In this document: piece after piece, positions 5,701 through 6,909 of the stretch
How positions within the stretch are numbered: position 1 is the first letter of the stretch
How the letters are laid out: each line of letters begins with the position of its first letter
NCBI GenBank assembly: GCA_023485925.1
Contig: JAMDAJ010000052.1
Coordinates: 2,947-9,855 of the forward strand
Reading direction: 5' to 3'
Length of the DNA stretch: 6,909 nt
Source: Patescibacteria group bacterium
Lineage (GTDB): Bacteria > Patescibacteriota > Doudnabacteria > UBA920 > 2-01-FULL-50-11
Notes under the pieces: generated by a model
Database searches by the model: none
What the model saw: the letters and a program-made list of their open reading frames with translations, nothing else
Told to the model about the DNA's origin: nothing
Position numbers and translations under genes: made by a program

Positions 5701-5882
5701 TATTTTCCGTCTTTGATGCCCTGCTCGACCGCCGGGTCGAACTTAGGCGAAAAGGGGGCTGTGTCCGCACACTCGTCCTCGCAGGGCACGCCGATCGACG
5801 GGGGTTGGACCTCGGCAAGACCAAAGGTCAACGTCTCCCCTTCGACGTGGAAGTTGTCGGGGTGTGACTCTCGTGAGCTCAT
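5688..5882 (-). CDS. Small acidic protein of unknown function, downstream of miaA
   Basis: I do not recognise this 64-residue protein. It is acidic (11 Asp/Glu or more against four Lys/Arg), has a CEDEC cysteine pair (C34, C38), several proline-rich turns and a C-terminal KYPPW, and shows no membrane segment or signal peptide. Support for a real gene is the textbook ribosome site GGAGG four bases before the ATG, and its position 25 bases after the miaA stop on the same strand with a terminator beyond its end. Codon use differs from miaA: 49 of 64 codons end in G or C, against many A/T-ending codons in miaA. The frame is also open upstream to an ATG at 5933 that overlaps miaA, but that start lacks a ribosome site. 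A spurious open frame in GC-rich DNA is the alternative. Confidence 0.55.
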   Translation of the reverse strand: MSSRESHPDNFHVEGETLTFGLAEVQPPSIGVPCEDECADTAPFSPKFDPAVEQGIKDGKYPPW

Positions 5883-5886
5883 TTTG

Positions 5887-5891
5887 CCTCC
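5887..5891 (-). promoter_or_regulatory. Ribosome binding site of the small gene
   Basis: GGAGG on the minus strand, followed by CAAA and the ATG. It is the strongest Shine-Dalgarno match in the window. The 4-base spacing is a little short but workable. Confidence 0.6.
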
Positions 5892-5907
5892 GGTAACGAA
5901 GACAGTA

Positions 5908-6909
5908 TCAGTTTTTAAAGAATTCGTCAACAAGTTTTCGTACGTGTTGCGGGCGGGGGGTTATCCATCGGATTTGTTTATTCCTTGTAAACCACGTTTT
6001 TTGCCGTTTGGCGTAGTGGTAAATGGCGCTCACCGAGCGCTCGAGCATTTCAGCGCGGCTGATTTTTTTATCGAGGTAGACGGCGACAATGGGGTAGGCG
6101 AGGCCGATTTCTTTGAGTCGTTTTTTGCTAACCGCCTGGGTCAGCTTTTCGGTTTCAGTAAGCAGGCCGGTTTTTAGCCATTTCAGAAATCGCATTTTGA
6201 TGCGTTTTTTGAGTTCGGGGTTTGAAAGAGTGAGGCCGAGGAAAAGAACGTCCTGTCTTTTCTTGTCATCCTGATGAAAATCAGGATCCAATCTTCTTTG
6301 GTTTGGATTCCGAATCAAGTTCAGAATGACATGGCTTGATACTTTTTTGTCCTTCGTAAAACTGGCTATTTCAATCGCGCGGGTAAGACGGCGGCGATTG
6401 TTAGGGTCGATGGTTTCGGCTCTTTTAGGGTCGAGTTTTTTCAAACGGTTGAGCAGTGTCTCCGTTGTGAGTTTTGCGAAGTTTTTCCGCAATTTCGGAT
6501 TCGGCGGCACGTCGGACAAAAGTTGGGGGTTAAGCAGCGCGTCGAGCCAAAAGCCCGTGCCGCCGCAGACGATGGGGAGCTTGCCGCGGGCTAGGATATC
6601 CGCGATGGCTGAACTTGCTCGTTTTGCGAAATCCGCTGCGGAAAAAATTTTTTTCGGCGACAGGAAATCGACTAAGTGGAATCTCACTCCGCTATGCAAA
6701 TAAATCTTCAATTTTTGACGGCCGTCAATTTTTGAATAGTGCAAATCTCTTGACGGTTTGGCCGTGCCGATATTTAGTCCTTTGTAAATCGCGCGGGAGT
6801 CGGCGGAGATGATTTCGCCGTTATATTTTTTTGCCAATTTCAAAGCCAGGTCGGTTTTGCCCGTGGCCGTGGGCCCGACGATTGCGATGACAACGACAAT
6901 AAGCGCTAT
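5908..6909 (-). CDS. miaA: tRNA dimethylallyltransferase, 5' end beyond the window, with two in-frame inserts
   Basis: MiaA transfers a dimethylallyl group to N6 of A37 in tRNAs reading codons that begin with U. The frame stays open to the window edge, so the true start lies outside; 333 residues are visible. Numbering from the edge, the Walker A P-loop GPTATGKT is at 12-19, catalytic D37 lies in ISADS, GTAKPS is at 48-53, the HLVD motif at 78-81, VCGGTGFWLDALL at 114-126, and the R-rich NRRRLTRAIEI at 171-181. The C-terminus has YAKRQKTWF (299-307), which fits tRNA binding. Two stretches are absent from normal MiaA: residues 57-71 (HYSKIDGRQKLKIYL) and about 194-215. Both coincide with palindromic DNA inserted in frame. 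Without them the visible protein would be 296 residues, near normal. All core motifs survive, so the enzyme is probably active. The small acidic gene follows. Confidence 0.95.
   Translation of the reverse strand: MALIVVVIAIVGPTATGKTDLALKLAKKYNGEIISADSRAIYKGLNIGTAKPSRDLHYSKIDGRQKLKIYLHSGVRFHLVDFLSPKKIFSAADFAKRASSAIADILARGKLPIVCGGTGFWLDALLNPQLLSDVPPNPKLRKNFAKLTTETLLNRLKKLDPKRAETIDPNNRRRLTRAIEIASFTKDKKVSSHVILNLIRNPNQRRLDPDFHQDDKKRQDVLFLGLTLSNPELKKRIKMRFLKWLKTGLLTETEKLTQAVSKKRLKEIGLAYPIVAVYLDKKISRAEMLERSVSAIYHYAKRQKTWFTRNKQIRWITPRPQHVRKLVDEFFKN
6265..6330. repeat. 66-bp palindromic repeat inserted in frame in miaA
   Basis: The unit begins GTCATCCTGA and ends TCAGAATGAC on the plus strand; the arms (about 27 bases each) pair imperfectly through GTCAT-CTGA-AT-GGA-TCCAA blocks around an 11-base centre. 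It is exactly 22 codons long and lies on codon boundaries of miaA, adding the residues that start VILNLIRNP and end HQDD. Translations of this kind (VILNLI... LDP...DD) are familiar from dispersed palindromic repeats in several bacterial groups; this is recalled, not searched. No clear target duplication flanks it. Confidence 0.8.
6695..6746. repeat. 45-bp palindromic insertion in miaA with 7-bp target duplication
   Basis: The palindrome at 6707-6736 has the core TTGACGGCCGTCAA (6715-6728) and outer arms TTCAA/TTGAA, with only a TTT/TTT mismatch between them. TGCAAAT occurs directly on each side (6695-6701 and 6740-6746). The repeat period is 45 bases, exactly 15 codons, so the insertion keeps the miaA frame. 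Deleting one period gives GTAKPSRDLHSGVRFHLVD, which has the family's usual spacing between GTAKPS and the H-LID motif. The same core is present at 61-74. Confidence 0.85.

Noticed and set aside
5725..5740. Hairpin TCGACC/GGTCGA as a regulatory element
   Set aside because: It lies inside the small coding gene in GC-rich DNA, and a 6-bp stem there can arise by chance.
5688..5933. 81-residue version of the small gene, overlapping miaA
   Set aside because: No ribosome site precedes 5933, while the ATG at 5882 has GGAGG at good distance.
5908..6843. miaA starting at the TTG codon at 6841-6843
   Set aside because: The frame continues to the window edge and encodes the essential P-loop GPTATGKT upstream, so this TTG is an internal leucine.
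1..6909. CRISPR array, tRNA or rRNA genes
   Set aside because: No regularly spaced repeats and no cloverleaf or rRNA-like sequence were noticed on either strand by eye.

Overview
The window looks like a piece of a chromosome from a Candidate Phyla Radiation (Patescibacteria, probably Parcubacteria-type) bacterium. This is an inference from gene content and style: a lemA-htpX pair, a gatCAB operon carrying a small type IV secretion pilin-like membrane protein between gatA and gatB, mostly weak or missing Shine-Dalgarno sites, very short intergenic gaps and many small palindromic repeats. TGA serves as a stop codon (htpX and miaA both end on TGA), so the recoded Gracilibacteria/Absconditabacteria code is not in use.

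Layout. Positions 1-143 are non-coding and hold a perfect 32-bp palindrome and the htpX terminator. The minus-strand pair lemA (1143-1697) then htpX (144-1061) encodes a membrane-anchored LemA protein and an HtpX-type zinc protease, separated by a 72-bp foldback sequence. The divergent region 1698-1986 contains a 162-bp MITE-like element with inverted ends and a matching target duplication, followed by back-to-back candidate promoters for lemA and gatC. The plus-strand operon gatC-gatA-(pilin-like)-gatB (1987-5631) encodes the three subunits of the tRNA-dependent amidotransferase. It converts Glu-tRNA(Gln) and/or Asp-tRNA(Asn) to the amidated forms. GatA releases ammonia from glutamine, GatB activates and amidates the aminoacyl-tRNA, and GatC ties the two together. 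A bidirectional terminator at 5641-5670 separates this operon from a minus-strand unit made of miaA (5' end beyond the window) and a small unrecognised 64-residue gene.

The most notable feature is repeat biology. The tRNA dimethylallyltransferase gene miaA carries two separate palindromic insertions, both in frame. One adds exactly 15 codons and is flanked by a 7-bp direct repeat; removing it restores the usual spacing between conserved MiaA motifs. The other is a 66-bp palindrome adding 22 codons, resembling dispersed repeats known in several bacterial groups. The 14-bp core of the first insert (TTGACGGCCGTCAA) recurs in the 32-bp palindrome at 52-83, outside any gene. The pattern resembles the palindromic elements inserted into Rickettsia protein genes. 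With the MITE-like element before lemA and the foldback before htpX, the window shows at least three different small repeat families placed within or at the edges of housekeeping genes.
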